From JAJFUV01 sp964384215 (lineage in GTDB: Bacteria > Acidobacteriota > Terriglobia > Bryobacterales > Bryobacteraceae): a DNA stretch of 64,000 nucleotides. The stretch is from assembly GCA_964384215.1 (NCBI GenBank), contig CAYLLB010000005.1, positions 1 through 64,000 on the forward strand, given 5' to 3'. The translations under genes and the position numbers were made by a program. Positions 42,562-52,286 of this stretch are shown in pieces. The number at the start of each line of letters is the position of its first letter. Position 1 is the stretch's first letter. The notes beneath the pieces were generated by a model. The model searched no databases, had not been told where the DNA came from, and saw nothing but the letters and a program-made list of their open reading frames with translations.

Positions 42562-44241
42562 ATGAAAAGACAGCTTGTTTTCGCCTCCTGTTTGCTTGCC
42601 GGACTGGCTGTTCTCATGCCGGCGGGCTGGGCGGCAGAGAAGACCAAGAAGTCCGACTCGCAGGAGCAGCGTGAAACCGTGGCCAAGCCGTTATCGGAAA
42701 GGCAGCGGCGCAAACGCGAGGAAAGACTCCGCAAGGAGCTCGAGACTCCCTATCGCAAGTGGCTCAACGAGGACGTCACCTACATCATCACCGACGAAGA
42801 GCGAGCCGCCTTTAAGCGCCTGTCCACCGACGAGGAGCGCGAGCAGTTCATCGAGCAATTCTGGCTGCGGCGCGACCCGTCACCGGACACCGCCGAGAAC
42901 GAGTTCAAGGAAGAGCATTACCGGCGCATTGCTTACGCCAACGAACGGTTCGCTTCGGGCATCCCGGGTTGGAAGACGGACCGCGGCCGTATTTACATCA
43001 CTTACGGACCGCCGGACGAAAACGAGTCCCACCCCAGTGGCGGCAGCTACGAGCGGCCTTATGAAGAGGGCGGTGGCACAACGTCCACCTACCCGTTCGA
43101 GAAGTGGCGTTACCGGTGGATTGAAGGGATTGGCACCGACGTCATCATCGAGTTCGTCGATCCCACGATGACCGGCGAATACCGCATGACGATGGACCCG
43201 TCAGAAAAGGACGCGTTGTTGATGGTCCCGAACGCCGGTCTCACGCTAATCGAGCAGATGGGCTTGGCCGACAAGGCGGACCGCTTCAGCCGCACCGATG
43301 GTACGCGCCTGGGCACCGGCACGCAGCCGCTGCCGTCGCGCATGAACCAGTTCGAACGCCTCGAGCAGTTCGCCAAGCTGCAAAAACCTCCGGTCGTCAA
43401 ATTCAAGGACCTGGAGGCCATGGTCACCTCGAAGATCACTTATAACCTGTTGCCCATGCGCGTACGGGTGGATTTCGTGCGGATGACCAATTCCACGATC
43501 CTGACGAACATCGCCGTGCAGTTTGATCGCAAGGATCTGCAGTTCCAGCAGAAGGATAATGTCGCCAAGGCCATCGTCAACATTTACGGGCGGATCACGT
43601 CCATGTCGCGCCGTCCGGTGAACGTGTTTGAGGACGTGGTGGAGTCCGAGACGGCCGCCGGTTTGCTTCAGCAGGCTGTCCAGGGGGTTTCGCTTTACGG
43701 GAAATCGATCCCGCTGGCGCCTGGCATGTACCGGCTGAACATCGTCGCCAAGGACGTGGTCGGCGGCAACATGAACAACTACGAGATGGCGCTGCACGTG
43801 CCGCGGTTCGAAGACGAGAAACTGGGCATGAGCAGCCTGATCCTGGCGGATCTGATCGAGAAGGTGCCCACCCGCAGCATCGGGACCGGCCAGTTCGTGA
43901 TCGCGACATCCAAGGTCCGGCCGCGCGTGACCGAAACGTTCGACCGCAAGGAGAAGATGGGCATCTATCTCCAGCTTTACAATTTCGCGCCCGACGAGCG
44001 GTCGCAGAAGCCCGTGGGGACCATCGACTACGAAGTCGTCCGCAATGGCTCCAACCAGAAGATCTTCGATTTCTCCGAAGAGGTGAGTTCCATCGAGGGC
44101 GCATCGGCGCAGCAGGTGACCGTTGAAAAAGTTCTCCCGCTCCAGAATCTGGAGCCGGGTCAGTATACTCTAAAGATGAAGGTGGTGGACAAGAACCGGA
44201 ATCAGACGCTCACACCCACGGCCACCTTTACGGTAAAATAA
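42562..44241 (+). CDS. GWxTD-domain secreted protein
   Basis: A 559-aa exported protein (signal peptide residues 1-24, ending GWAAEK). A basic coiled segment (about 45-65) precedes the GWxTD domain: WLRRDPSPDTAENEFKEEHYRR and GWKTDRGRIYITYGPPDE (GWKTD at 136-140), the signature shared by Acidobacteriota and Bacteroidota. The rest is beta-rich with two likely Ig-like domains, ending in LTPTATFTVK. GWxTD proteins are of unknown role, often beside outer-membrane proteins, as here: the next gene encodes a barrel 50 bases downstream. Confidence 0.9.
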   Translation: MKRQLVFASCLLAGLAVLMPAGWAAEKTKKSDSQEQRETVAKPLSERQRRKREERLRKELETPYRKWLNEDVTYIITDEERAAFKRLSTDEEREQFIEQFWLRRDPSPDTAENEFKEEHYRRIAYANERFASGIPGWKTDRGRIYITYGPPDENESHPSGGSYERPYEEGGGTTSTYPFEKWRYRWIEGIGTDVIIEFVDPTMTGEYRMTMDPSEKDALLMVPNAGLTLIEQMGLADKADRFSRTDGTRLGTGTQPLPSRMNQFERLEQFAKLQKPPVVKFKDLEAMVTSKITYNLLPMRVRVDFVRMTNSTILTNIAVQFDRKDLQFQQKDNVAKAIVNIYGRITSMSRRPVNVFEDVVESETAAGLLQQAVQGVSLYGKSIPLAPGMYRLNIVAKDVVGGNMNNYEMALHVPRFEDEKLGMSSLILADLIEKVPTRSIGTGQFVIATSKVRPRVTETFDRKEKMGIYLQLYNFAPDERSQKPVGTIDYEVVRNGSNQKIFDFSEEVSSIEGASAQQVTVEKVLPLQNLEPGQYTLKMKVVDKNRNQTLTPTATFTVK

Positions 44242-44291
44242 TGATGCCGCTGGACCCCCACCGGGTCGCGTGACAGAAGGCCACGGTCGCA

Positions 44292-46088
44292 ATGAAGGGC
44301 AGGTCGCCTATCTGGATGCTGGTGTTCACGGGGCTGTTGTTGTGCACCCCTCTGAGCGAGGCCGCATCCGCGCGCAGGGCTCCCGGCCGGATTGAAGGGC
44401 GAGTCTCCGGCATCACCGGCGTTCCGCAGATGGGCGCCACGGTTCTGCTGCTCGACCGTTTCGACCGCCTGGTTCAAAAAGCCCTCACCGACGATAAGGG
44501 CAACTTCCGGTTTGCGTCCTTGGCTCCGGACGTATATTCGGTCCGGGTCACGCTGGCCAGTTTCCTGCCGGCACTGCGAAGGGGCATCGAAGTACAGCCC
44601 GGCATGAAGAGTTTCCTCGCGATCAACCTTACGAGCGTTTTCAGCTCCATAGAGTTGTTCTACCCGGTGACTCCGGAATCGCCCTTCATGAGCGACGACT
44701 GGAAGTGGGTGCTCCGCAGTTCGTCCGCCACGCGGCCCGTGCTCCGTGTGCTGCCGGGGACGTGGAGCGAAAAAACGCCGGGTGAAGAGCGTCGCTCCGC
44801 TGCGGTGTTTTCCGATACTCGCGGGGTGTTCGCGCTCTCGGCCGGCGACAACGGCGCGGCCTCTGTGTACGGCAACCAGGCCGACCTGGGGACGGCGTTC
44901 GCAGTGGCCACTTCCCTGCTCGGGTCGACTCAGCTCACCTTCAGCGGAAACCTGGGTTACGCCTCTCACTCGGGCACCCCGGCTACGGGGTTCCGCACCA
45001 GCTTCAGCCGGGAAATGGGCAGCTCGGCCCCGGAAGTCACCTTGACCATGCGGCAGGTGTTCCTGCCCCTGCGTTCGATGGACGCCGTGTTCGGCGGCCA
45101 TGAAGAAGCGGCGCCGGCTTTGCGGACCGCCTCGGTCACTTTCATGGACCGGGCGGAGCTGACCGATGTGATGCGCCTGGATTACGGATTCTCATTCGAT
45201 TCCGTCGCGTACCTGGACCGGCTCAACTACGCGAGCCCCTTCGCCAGGCTCAGCTATAAAGTGGGCGACAACGATAGCGTCGAGTTGGCCTATCACTCCG
45301 GTGTGCCGCCGGCGGAGCTGTTCACCCGAGCCAGCGGGCCGAACGCGGAGATGAAGCAGGACCTCGCCGCCGTTTCTTATTTCCCGCGGGTCAGCTTGCG
45401 CAGGGGGCGGGCCCAGGTGCAGCGGGCGGAGAATTTCGAGCTGGCTTATCACAAGGTGTCCGGTTCTCGGAGCTACAGCTTGGGCGCATATCGCGAATCG
45501 ATCTCGAATGGTGCGTTATTGATGAGCGCACCGGAGGAGATCGTGGGATGGGATTTGATGCCCGACCTCGGGTCGCGCAGTTCCATCTTCAACATAGGCG
45601 GCTACTCGAGCATCGGCTACACGGCATCCGTGACGCAGGTAATGAATCCGCTTTTGAGTGCCCAGCTCAGCTATGGCAACGGAGGCGTTCTCACCGCGGA
45701 TCCGGCGGGTATGCTCCGCGACGGGCCGGACGATCTTCGTGCGATGATTCGCTCCAGCCGCCGGCACTGGCTTGCGGCGCGCCTGGTGGGTGAGTTACCC
45801 GGATGGGACACGCACTTTTCAGCCAGCTACCGCCTCACCGATTACAGAGCCCTCACGCCGGGCCACCTTTGGATCACGCAGAACACCTATCCCGACATCG
45901 GGCTGAATATCATCATCCGGCAGCCTATCCCGAACTTCCCGGGCGTTCCGGGCAAGTGGGAAGCCACACTCGATTTCCGGAACATGCTGGCCCAGGGATA
46001 CCTGCCGGTCACAACGCCCAGCGGCCGCCGCTTGCTGCTGATCCAGACGCCGCGCACGTTCCGCGGCGGCTTCAACTTCATCTTCTAG
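44292..46088 (+). CDS. Outer-membrane beta-barrel protein with carboxypeptidase-regulatory-like domain
   Basis: Signal peptide (residues 1-25, ending LSEAAS), a carboxypeptidase-regulatory-like domain (about 30-115, GRIEGRVSGITGVPQMGATV), then about 20 amphipathic strands with aromatic girdles, finishing in FNFIF, a C-terminal Phe of the type BAM recognises. There is no TonB plug, so it is a barrel that is not a classical TonB-dependent receptor. It follows the GWxTD gene by 50 bases and is likely co-transcribed with it. Confidence 0.8.
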   Translation: MKGRSPIWMLVFTGLLLCTPLSEAASARRAPGRIEGRVSGITGVPQMGATVLLLDRFDRLVQKALTDDKGNFRFASLAPDVYSVRVTLASFLPALRRGIEVQPGMKSFLAINLTSVFSSIELFYPVTPESPFMSDDWKWVLRSSSATRPVLRVLPGTWSEKTPGEERRSAAVFSDTRGVFALSAGDNGAASVYGNQADLGTAFAVATSLLGSTQLTFSGNLGYASHSGTPATGFRTSFSREMGSSAPEVTLTMRQVFLPLRSMDAVFGGHEEAAPALRTASVTFMDRAELTDVMRLDYGFSFDSVAYLDRLNYASPFARLSYKVGDNDSVELAYHSGVPPAELFTRASGPNAEMKQDLAAVSYFPRVSLRRGRAQVQRAENFELAYHKVSGSRSYSLGAYRESISNGALLMSAPEEIVGWDLMPDLGSRSSIFNIGGYSSIGYTASVTQVMNPLLSAQLSYGNGGVLTADPAGMLRDGPDDLRAMIRSSRRHWLAARLVGELPGWDTHFSASYRLTDYRALTPGHLWITQNTYPDIGLNIIIRQPIPNFPGVPGKWEATLDFRNMLAQGYLPVTTPSGRRLLLIQTPRTFRGGFNFIF

Positions 46089-46171
46089 CGGCATTTTGAC
46101 CGCCTCAGCAAAGCAACACCACTATCCGTATCGGGATTGACCCAGACCGTGGGAGTGGGCTATTTTTTCAT

Positions 46172-47671
46172 GTGGAGTTCCACTTGCCCCTTCGAATCCC
46201 TTGTTGTGCCGTCGTCGGATGTGTTTTGTTTTCAGTAAGCGCTTCGGCCGCCCCACAGCCTGCTTCGTCGTCACTCGACGCCGGCGCCTGGCGCAAGGAG
46301 GCGGTCCAGGTGATCGATCGCTGGCTCCGTTCTGCGCCGGACACGGTTCACGGCGGCTTCCACATGAACCTAGACCGCCAGTGGAGACCCGTGCCGCCAG
46401 CGGAGAAGATACCTCTCCTGATCAGCCGCCACGTCTACGGCTTTTCGACAGCCTACATGCTCACCGGCGAAGCCCGCTACCTGGAGGCGGCACGGCGCGG
46501 AGCCGACTACCTTTTCGAACACGCATGGGACACCACGAACGGAGGGTGGTACGACTTGCTCGACCAGGACGGGCGGCCGCTTAGGCGCGCCAAAACGGTC
46601 TCGCACCAACTGTACACGAACGTGGGGCTCACCAGCTATTACCTGGCGACGGGCGACGGCCGCGCGATGGAGCGCGTACGCGCATCGGCCGCCATCCAGC
46701 GCAAGCAGGCCATCGATCCCACGTTTGGCGGATATGCGCAGGCGCTCAACGAGGACTTGTCGGTCCTCGATTTCGGCAAGAACAAACACGCACACTATGG
46801 CTATGTCGGTTCGCTTCTGCTGAACCTGTACCTGGCTACCGGCGACCGGCAGGTACGGGACTGGAGCGAGGAGTTGATGGACATCTCGATCGAGCGCATG
46901 AGAGATCGCGGCGGCTGGTTTTACGGATTCCGTTCAACTTTCGACCGCCAGTGGCGCCGCACACCCTTTGTGCGGAGTGGCTGCGAGTTGGCGGCGACAG
47001 GCGCGCAACTGACGGCGGCTCTGGCGCTGGCGCGGCTCCACGAACAGACGGGACAGGTACGCTTTCGGGACGCCGTCCTGGAGCTTTCCAAGAGCCTGAC
47101 CGCGGCCGCCTGGAACGAGAAGACCGGTGCATGGCGCGATTCGATCATTGTGCAGGATCCCTCTCGTGTAGCGCCACCCGCTACTGTATCGTGGTGGGTG
47201 CAGATCTACGGGTCGCTGCTCGAGATGCATCTGTACCATCTCACCGGGGACCGGGTTCATCTCGACCGGTTTGCCAAATCGGAGGCCTTCTTCAAGCAGC
47301 ACTTCCAGGATCCGAGATTCGGCGGCGCATACAACGAAGTGGACGCCGAGGGAGCACCGTCCGGCGATCTGAACAAAGCGTCCAGCAGCGCCTGGCACAC
47401 GTCTTACCACGAGATGGAGCACGCGCTGCTCAACTACATTCATCTGAACCTCTATGTGCACCGGACATCGCCAAAGCTGTATCTCAAGTTCAGTGATGCC
47501 GCGCCCCGCCGCGTGTGCCAGGTGGATGATCCGCGTTTCGTCGTTGCCGGCGTCGAGCAGGGCGGCCGGCCGGTGCGCTATACGGCTCCCGACGGGTGCA
47601 CCGTTTCGATCCCCTCCGCTCACGGACAGACCTTCACAGTTACATACGGTCCCAAGAAGCCCCAGCTGTGA
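46172..47671 (+). CDS. Secreted AGE-family (N-acylglucosamine 2-epimerase-like) protein
   Basis: A 499-aa protein with an (alpha/alpha)6-barrel: LISRHVYGFSTAYMLTGEARYLEAA, GGWYDLLDQDG, KTVSHQLYTNVGLTSYYLATGD and HTSYHEMEHALLNYI, with the His pairs (H in ISRH, H in TSYHEMEH) of AGE-type isomerases/epimerases. A signal peptide (about residues 9-27, CCAVVGCVLFSVSASA) is unusual, as AGE enzymes are mostly cytosolic. The GTG at 46172 is the start used; no strong ribosome-binding site is seen. The last 32 bases overlap the convergent transporter gene. A T-run (46163-46168) precedes the gene and may mark the end of the upstream operon. Confidence 0.8.
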   Translation: MEFHLPLRIPCCAVVGCVLFSVSASAAPQPASSSLDAGAWRKEAVQVIDRWLRSAPDTVHGGFHMNLDRQWRPVPPAEKIPLLISRHVYGFSTAYMLTGEARYLEAARRGADYLFEHAWDTTNGGWYDLLDQDGRPLRRAKTVSHQLYTNVGLTSYYLATGDGRAMERVRASAAIQRKQAIDPTFGGYAQALNEDLSVLDFGKNKHAHYGYVGSLLLNLYLATGDRQVRDWSEELMDISIERMRDRGGWFYGFRSTFDRQWRRTPFVRSGCELAATGAQLTAALALARLHEQTGQVRFRDAVLELSKSLTAAAWNEKTGAWRDSIIVQDPSRVAPPATVSWWVQIYGSLLEMHLYHLTGDRVHLDRFAKSEAFFKQHFQDPRFGGAYNEVDAEGAPSGDLNKASSSAWHTSYHEMEHALLNYIHLNLYVHRTSPKLYLKFSDAAPRRVCQVDDPRFVVAGVEQGGRPVRYTAPDGCTVSIPSAHGQTFTVTYGPKKPQL

Positions 47672-49013
47672 GACTGACGCCTGCTGACCGTTTGCCGGCG
47701 TCGAGCGGGCGCAGGCGCCACGACAACGAAAGCAGGACGATGGAAGCGAGCGTGCATGCGAGGATCGCGTGGAAAGCGGGCGTCCAGCCGTAGCGCTCGG
47801 CGATCCAGCCCAGTCCCTTGCCCTGCACGGTGCGGCCCAGATAACCGAACAGGCCGATGAATCCGGCCGCGGCACCCACCGCTTTCTTGGAAGTGAAATC
47901 CAAACCCGTCACGCCCAGCAGCATCACGGGCGGATAGACGAAAAAGCCAATCACCGCGAATAGCGTGAGATCCAGCCAGAGCAGGCCCGGCGGCGTGTAC
48001 AGAATGCTGGCGAACGCCGCGAGAACCGGGATCATGCACAACATGCTCACCATGCCGCGACGTCCCCCGAGTTTGTCCGAAAGCCAGCCCATCAGAAGCG
48101 TGCTCGCGATCCCGGCGAACTCAAACACCAGCGTACTGAAGCCGCCGCCAGTGAGAGTGGCGTGCTTCACCTCTTTCAGATAGGTGGGCCCCCAATCGAG
48201 CATGCTGTAGCGTGCGATGTAGACGAAGAAATTGGCCGAGGCGAACAGCCATAGATACTTGTTGCGCAGGATGTAGTTCACCAGCAGATCGTGCGTGGCG
48301 AGCTCCTGTTCGTGGTCCAGCGTGGCGTGAGCCGGATAGTCATTCTTGTACTCTTCAATGGGCGGGAGTCCCACCGACTGCGGCGTGTCCCGCAGTCGAA
48401 TCAGCAAGTAGACCGCACACATTACCGCCAGGATGCCAGGCACGAAAAACGCATTGCGCCAGCCAAGCCACGCCGTCGAGTACGCGGCGATAAGCCCCGT
48501 CAGTCCCCCGCCCACATTGTGCGCGATGTTCCAGAAAGCGAACACCGTGCCGCGCTCGCGCACGCTGTACCAGTGTCCCAGCGAGCGGCCGCACGGTCCC
48601 CATCCCATGCCCTGCACGAAACCGTTCAGGGTCCACAACACGAGATGTCCCGCGTAGCTTGACGTCGCACCGAAGGCGAAATTGCACAACGCCGTCAGCA
48701 GCAGGCCGGCGGGCATGAAGATGCGCGGATTGCTGCGGTCCGACCACGCACCCAGCACGAACTTGCCGACCCCGTAAGCGATGGCCGTCAGCGCCAGGAT
48801 GTCGCCGATCTGGCCCTTCGTGTAACCGAGCGCCGTCCCCATCTCCTTGGAAACCACCGGCAGGTTATTGCGGACGAAGTAGAACACCGCATAACCAATG
48901 AAGGTGGACTCGATGATCTGCCAGCGGAAGTGTGGATACAAACGCGCCACCTCCGCATCGGAAAGGCGGGCGATGTGGGGCGCAGGGCGGAACAACGTCG
49001 CAAGCGAGGACAT
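47640..49013 (-). CDS. MFS transporter, organophosphate:phosphate antiporter (GlpT/UhpT) family
   Basis: A 457-aa 12-TM protein. Typical OPA motifs: YAVFYFVRNNLPVVSKEM, GWGPCGRSLGHWYSVRERGTVFAFWN and GAWSDRSNPR. Members exchange glycerol-3-phosphate or hexose phosphates for phosphate. ATG 49013 is chosen because the longer start overlaps the promoter region of the divergent gene. Substrate not determinable. Confidence 0.9.
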   Translation of the reverse strand: MSSLATLFRPAPHIARLSDAEVARLYPHFRWQIIESTFIGYAVFYFVRNNLPVVSKEMGTALGYTKGQIGDILALTAIAYGVGKFVLGAWSDRSNPRIFMPAGLLLTALCNFAFGATSSYAGHLVLWTLNGFVQGMGWGPCGRSLGHWYSVRERGTVFAFWNIAHNVGGGLTGLIAAYSTAWLGWRNAFFVPGILAVMCAVYLLIRLRDTPQSVGLPPIEEYKNDYPAHATLDHEQELATHDLLVNYILRNKYLWLFASANFFVYIARYSMLDWGPTYLKEVKHATLTGGGFSTLVFEFAGIASTLLMGWLSDKLGGRRGMVSMLCMIPVLAAFASILYTPPGLLWLDLTLFAVIGFFVYPPVMLLGVTGLDFTSKKAVGAAAGFIGLFGYLGRTVQGKGLGWIAERYGWTPAFHAILACTLASIVLLSLSWRLRPLDAGKRSAGVSLTAGASWDRM

Positions 49014-49088
49014 ATCGAATGGACCAGCGTAGTGCCTCGGCGTGCGGCGCGTCAATCGGACGCCGTAGTGATAAATTGGTTGCTAACC

Positions 49089-50453
49089 ATGCGCATCGCC
49101 TTCGTCTTTGTCCCACTGTTGCTTGCGGCCGCGGGTTTCTCCGCCGAGCGCCAGATCACTTTCACGCCGCTCAACCACACGCTCGACAACAACGATAACT
49201 TCTCGCGCGAGGACCGCTACCTCTGTTACGACACACGCGAGACGCGCGGCGCCGGTAACGGCTGCTCCACCAGCATCATGAAGGTGGAGATCGCGACGGG
49301 CAAAGAGAGTATCGTGTACGAGCCCAAGCCTATTATCCTGGGGCCCGTGGATGCGGCCCCGGGTGTGATCGCGGCCTCATACAATCCGGTGGCCGACGAG
49401 ATCATCTTCATCCACGGCCCGCTGGTGAGCGAGACCAAGCAGATCGGCTTTTACGGAAAGACGAACCGGAGAGGCGCGGTGGTGGCGGCCTCGGGCGGCC
49501 CGGTGCGATTCCTGGACTTGCGCGACGTCGCCAACGAGCCCACCACGCCGGGCGCCCATCGCGGCGGCACGCACCGCCATGAGTACTCTCCCGACGGCAA
49601 GCGGATCGGATTCACTTACGACGACCACCTGCTCACCGATTACGGGCGCACCGTCGGCATGATGACGGCCAGTCCGAAAGCGCCGAAGGGAGTGACGCAT
49701 TGGACAGCCGTCCTGGTCCCCATCGCACCCATGGATAAGGCCAAGCCGGGCGAACTGGAATTCGCCGGTTTCGACTCCTGGGTGGGAGAGAAAGGCCTGA
49801 TGCGCGCTTTCATCGGCAAGGTGAAGGAGCCCGACGGAAGCTACACCAATTCGCTGTTCGTGGTGGACATACCGGAAGACATAGACATCACGACGTCTTT
49901 CTCCGGCTCACGCACGCGCTACTTGGCTCCGCCGAAAGGTGTCCGCGTGCGGCGCCTGACGCACACATGGGCGTCTGGAATCGCGCGCGGCTCAAGAGAC
50001 GGCAAGCGCATCGCCTATTTCGCCAAGGACGCCAGCGGGGTGAGCCAGGTTTTCCTCATCGATTCGTACGGTTCGGACGAGAATCCTAACGCCGCCATGC
50101 GTCCACTGCAAGCGACCTTCTTCAAGGGCGGTGCGAAGAGCGGCCTGAGGTGGCATCCTTCCGGGAACACGGTGTCCGTCGCGACCGACCGTGGCATTGC
50201 CGCCGTCTGCGTCGAACCGGGGCCGCGCTTCGGCAAGGTCCACTTCCTGACAAGGCACGGCGAGAACCTCCCGGAAGCGGAAGCGCCCGTCTGGTCGAAC
50301 AACGGCAAACTGATCGCTTTCAACCGGCGCATGCCGACCAAGAATGCGCAAGGCATGGTGGCCCGGGATTTCAGCGGCCGCGATTTCCTGCAGATCTTCG
50401 TGGCGGATTTCCCGGATGCGAATAATAACGGCATCGCGGACCCTATCGAGTAA
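49089..50453 (+). CDS. YidR-like (DUF3748) secreted beta-propeller protein
   Basis: Start at ATG 49089 with a signal peptide (residues 1-19, LLLAAAGFSAE). The 454-aa protein resembles E. coli YidR in the opening FTPLNHTLDNNDNFS and in repeated TolB-like blades (HEYSPDGKRIGFTY, GSRDGKRIAYFAKD, APVWSNNGKLIAFNR). The family's role is unknown; a TolB-type propeller suggests interaction with a partner protein or sugar. The longer start at 48930 runs antisense to the transporter gene and is rejected. Confidence 0.75.
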   Translation: MRIAFVFVPLLLAAAGFSAERQITFTPLNHTLDNNDNFSREDRYLCYDTRETRGAGNGCSTSIMKVEIATGKESIVYEPKPIILGPVDAAPGVIAASYNPVADEIIFIHGPLVSETKQIGFYGKTNRRGAVVAASGGPVRFLDLRDVANEPTTPGAHRGGTHRHEYSPDGKRIGFTYDDHLLTDYGRTVGMMTASPKAPKGVTHWTAVLVPIAPMDKAKPGELEFAGFDSWVGEKGLMRAFIGKVKEPDGSYTNSLFVVDIPEDIDITTSFSGSRTRYLAPPKGVRVRRLTHTWASGIARGSRDGKRIAYFAKDASGVSQVFLIDSYGSDENPNAAMRPLQATFFKGGAKSGLRWHPSGNTVSVATDRGIAAVCVEPGPRFGKVHFLTRHGENLPEAEAPVWSNNGKLIAFNRRMPTKNAQGMVARDFSGRDFLQIFVADFPDANNNGIADPIE

Positions 50454-50458
50454 GGGTT

Positions 50459-51190
50459 TCAGTAAGCGCCGCGCCGTCCCAGAACCACGGGCACCGTTTT
50501 CAGAAGGATTTTCGTATCCAACCAGAGCGACCAGTTGCGGATGTACTGGCAATCCAGCGCAACACGCCGCTTGTAGTTGATGTCGTTGCGGCCCGACACC
50601 TGCCATAGCCCCGTCAAGCCAGGCCGCACTTGGGTGTACAGCGCGAACGCCGGACCATACTTGGCGCTTTCCTCGCTCACGATGGGCCGCGGGCCCACCA
50701 TGCTCATATCCCCGCGCAGCACGTTCCAGATTTGTGGCAACTCATCCAGGCTGGTTTTCCGCAGCAGCCTGCCGACGCGCGTCACGCGCGGATCGTCCTT
50801 CAACTTGTGCGTGAGTTCCCACTCATGAACCAGCGATGGGTTCCGCTCGAGGTAGCGGGCAAGGATTTCATCGCTGCCGGCGATCATGGAGCGGAATTTC
50901 CAAAGGCGAAACGTCTTGCCGCCTTTGCCTACCCGCGAGTGCGCGAAGAACACTCCACCGCGGCTGTCAAGCATGATCGCCAAAGCGATCAGGATGCCGA
51001 GAGGCATGGCAGCCAGAGCCAGGCAGACCGTGAAGAGGATGTCGAAGACCCGCTTCAGCCGCTGCGGATCGGGCAGCAGCAATCCCGTGGCCGCCGCCAG
51101 TTCGGGAAACAATTCTGGCTCCGCGGAGGCGAAATAGATCGTCTCCGGAGCTTTCAGGCCGGAATCGGCTTGCTGTTCATCGGGCGGCAT
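50459..51190 (-). CDS. Undecaprenyl-phosphate sugar-1-phosphate transferase (WbaP/EpsL type)
   Basis: A 243-aa bacterial sugar transferase that starts the lipid-linked repeat by moving sugar-1-phosphate to undecaprenyl phosphate. One TM helix (about 48-72, VFDILFTVCLALAAMPLGILIAL), then SRVGKGGKTFRLWKFRSM and RKTSLDELPQIWNVLRGDMSMVGPRP, the catalytic core. ATG 51190 overlaps the upstream glycosyltransferase stop by 14 bases; longer starts have no similarity. It is the last gene of the polysaccharide operon. Confidence 0.92.
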   Translation of the reverse strand: MPPDEQQADSGLKAPETIYFASAEPELFPELAAATGLLLPDPQRLKRVFDILFTVCLALAAMPLGILIALAIMLDSRGGVFFAHSRVGKGGKTFRLWKFRSMIAGSDEILARYLERNPSLVHEWELTHKLKDDPRVTRVGRLLRKTSLDELPQIWNVLRGDMSMVGPRPIVSEESAKYGPAFALYTQVRPGLTGLWQVSGRNDINYKRRVALDCQYIRNWSLWLDTKILLKTVPVVLGRRGAY

Positions 51191-52286
51191 TTCGCAAGAC
51201 GGATTCGTAAAGCGCGGCTGTACGCTCAACCATCGCATCCAACCGGAACCGGACTTCGTAAGTGAAACGCGCTGCCGTTCCCAACCGTCTCCTCCGGTCC
51301 GCGTCTTCAATAAGCTCGCCAAGGGTCTTGGAGAGCGCCACCGGATCCCTGCGCGGAACCAGGATCCCATTACTACCATTATCTAATGCTTCGCCAACTC
51401 CGCCGGCATCGGAAGCGACGATTGCGAGCCCGGCGCGCATGGCCTCCAACACGCTGCGCGGGAAAGCCTCGGCGCGGGAACTGAGGACGAAGATCTGCGA
51501 CCGCGCGAGCAGCGCCGCAGGATCGGCCGAGTAGCCGACAAACTGGATCCGATCAGCGATCCGCGCTGTTTGGGCGCGCGCACAAACCGAGTCACGCAGC
51601 GGGCCGTCGCCCACCAGGTCGAGCCGCCAGTCGAGATTCGTCAGCCGCGACAAGGCATCGATGAGCGTGGCGTGGTCTTTCGGTGGCTCCAGGCGAGCCA
51701 CTGAGATCAGGCGCACGGGCGCCGCGCCGGCAGCCGCGCGCAACTCCGGGCCGACGTCCCGCACACCGTTGTAGACAACAACAAGTTGCTCAGACCGGGC
51801 CAGCCGTTTCTCAATCGCCAACTGCTTTTCGTACTCGCAGACGCAGACGATGGCGCTGGCCCGGCGCGCCGCGATCCGCTCGGCGGCAGCAAACAACCGC
51901 CGCTGGAAGGGAGGAAAGCGATCTCCGGCGGGCCAGCCGTGCGGCGTGTAAATGGCCGGTATACCCAGCCGCGCGCAAACCGCGCGGCCTATCCACCCGG
52001 CTTTGGCGGTGTGCGTGGAGACTATGTCGGGACGGAATTCTATGAGGGCGTTCGAAAGTTCCCGGAACGCTTTCCAATCACGGATGGGATGCACGCTGCG
52101 CCCGAGAAACTCGAGCGCGCGATACGGCACCCCCGCGTTTTCCAGTTGATCCGTCACCGGCCCAACGCCGCCCAGGAAGACTTCCGCCCGGTGACCTCGC
52201 GCGATCATCTCGCGCGCCAGGTCGCGCACGTGGATGCTGGCGCCGCCCACGGCATCGGACCTCGTGATCACATAGGCGATCCTCAC
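51177..52286 (-). CDS. Glycosyltransferase family 4 protein
   Basis: A 369-aa GT-B enzyme: RIAYVITRSDAVGGASIHV, TPHGWPAGD and the donor site SRAEAFPRSVLEAMRAG with the E-x7-E pattern. GTG 52286 is chosen since it gives a GTGA overlap with the methyltransferase stop and follows GGAGGGACGC. Confidence 0.9.
   Translation of the reverse strand: MRIAYVITRSDAVGGASIHVRDLAREMIARGHRAEVFLGGVGPVTDQLENAGVPYRALEFLGRSVHPIRDWKAFRELSNALIEFRPDIVSTHTAKAGWIGRAVCARLGIPAIYTPHGWPAGDRFPPFQRRLFAAAERIAARRASAIVCVCEYEKQLAIEKRLARSEQLVVVYNGVRDVGPELRAAAGAAPVRLISVARLEPPKDHATLIDALSRLTNLDWRLDLVGDGPLRDSVCARAQTARIADRIQFVGYSADPAALLARSQIFVLSSRAEAFPRSVLEAMRAGLAIVASDAGGVGEALDNGSNGILVPRRDPVALSKTLGELIEDADRRRRLGTAARFTYEVRFRLDAMVERTAALYESVLRNAAR

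Noticed and set aside
48930..49088. Longer start for the YidR-like gene
   Set aside because: It would lie antisense to the transporter start and removes the signal peptide from the N-terminus; ATG 49089 fits.
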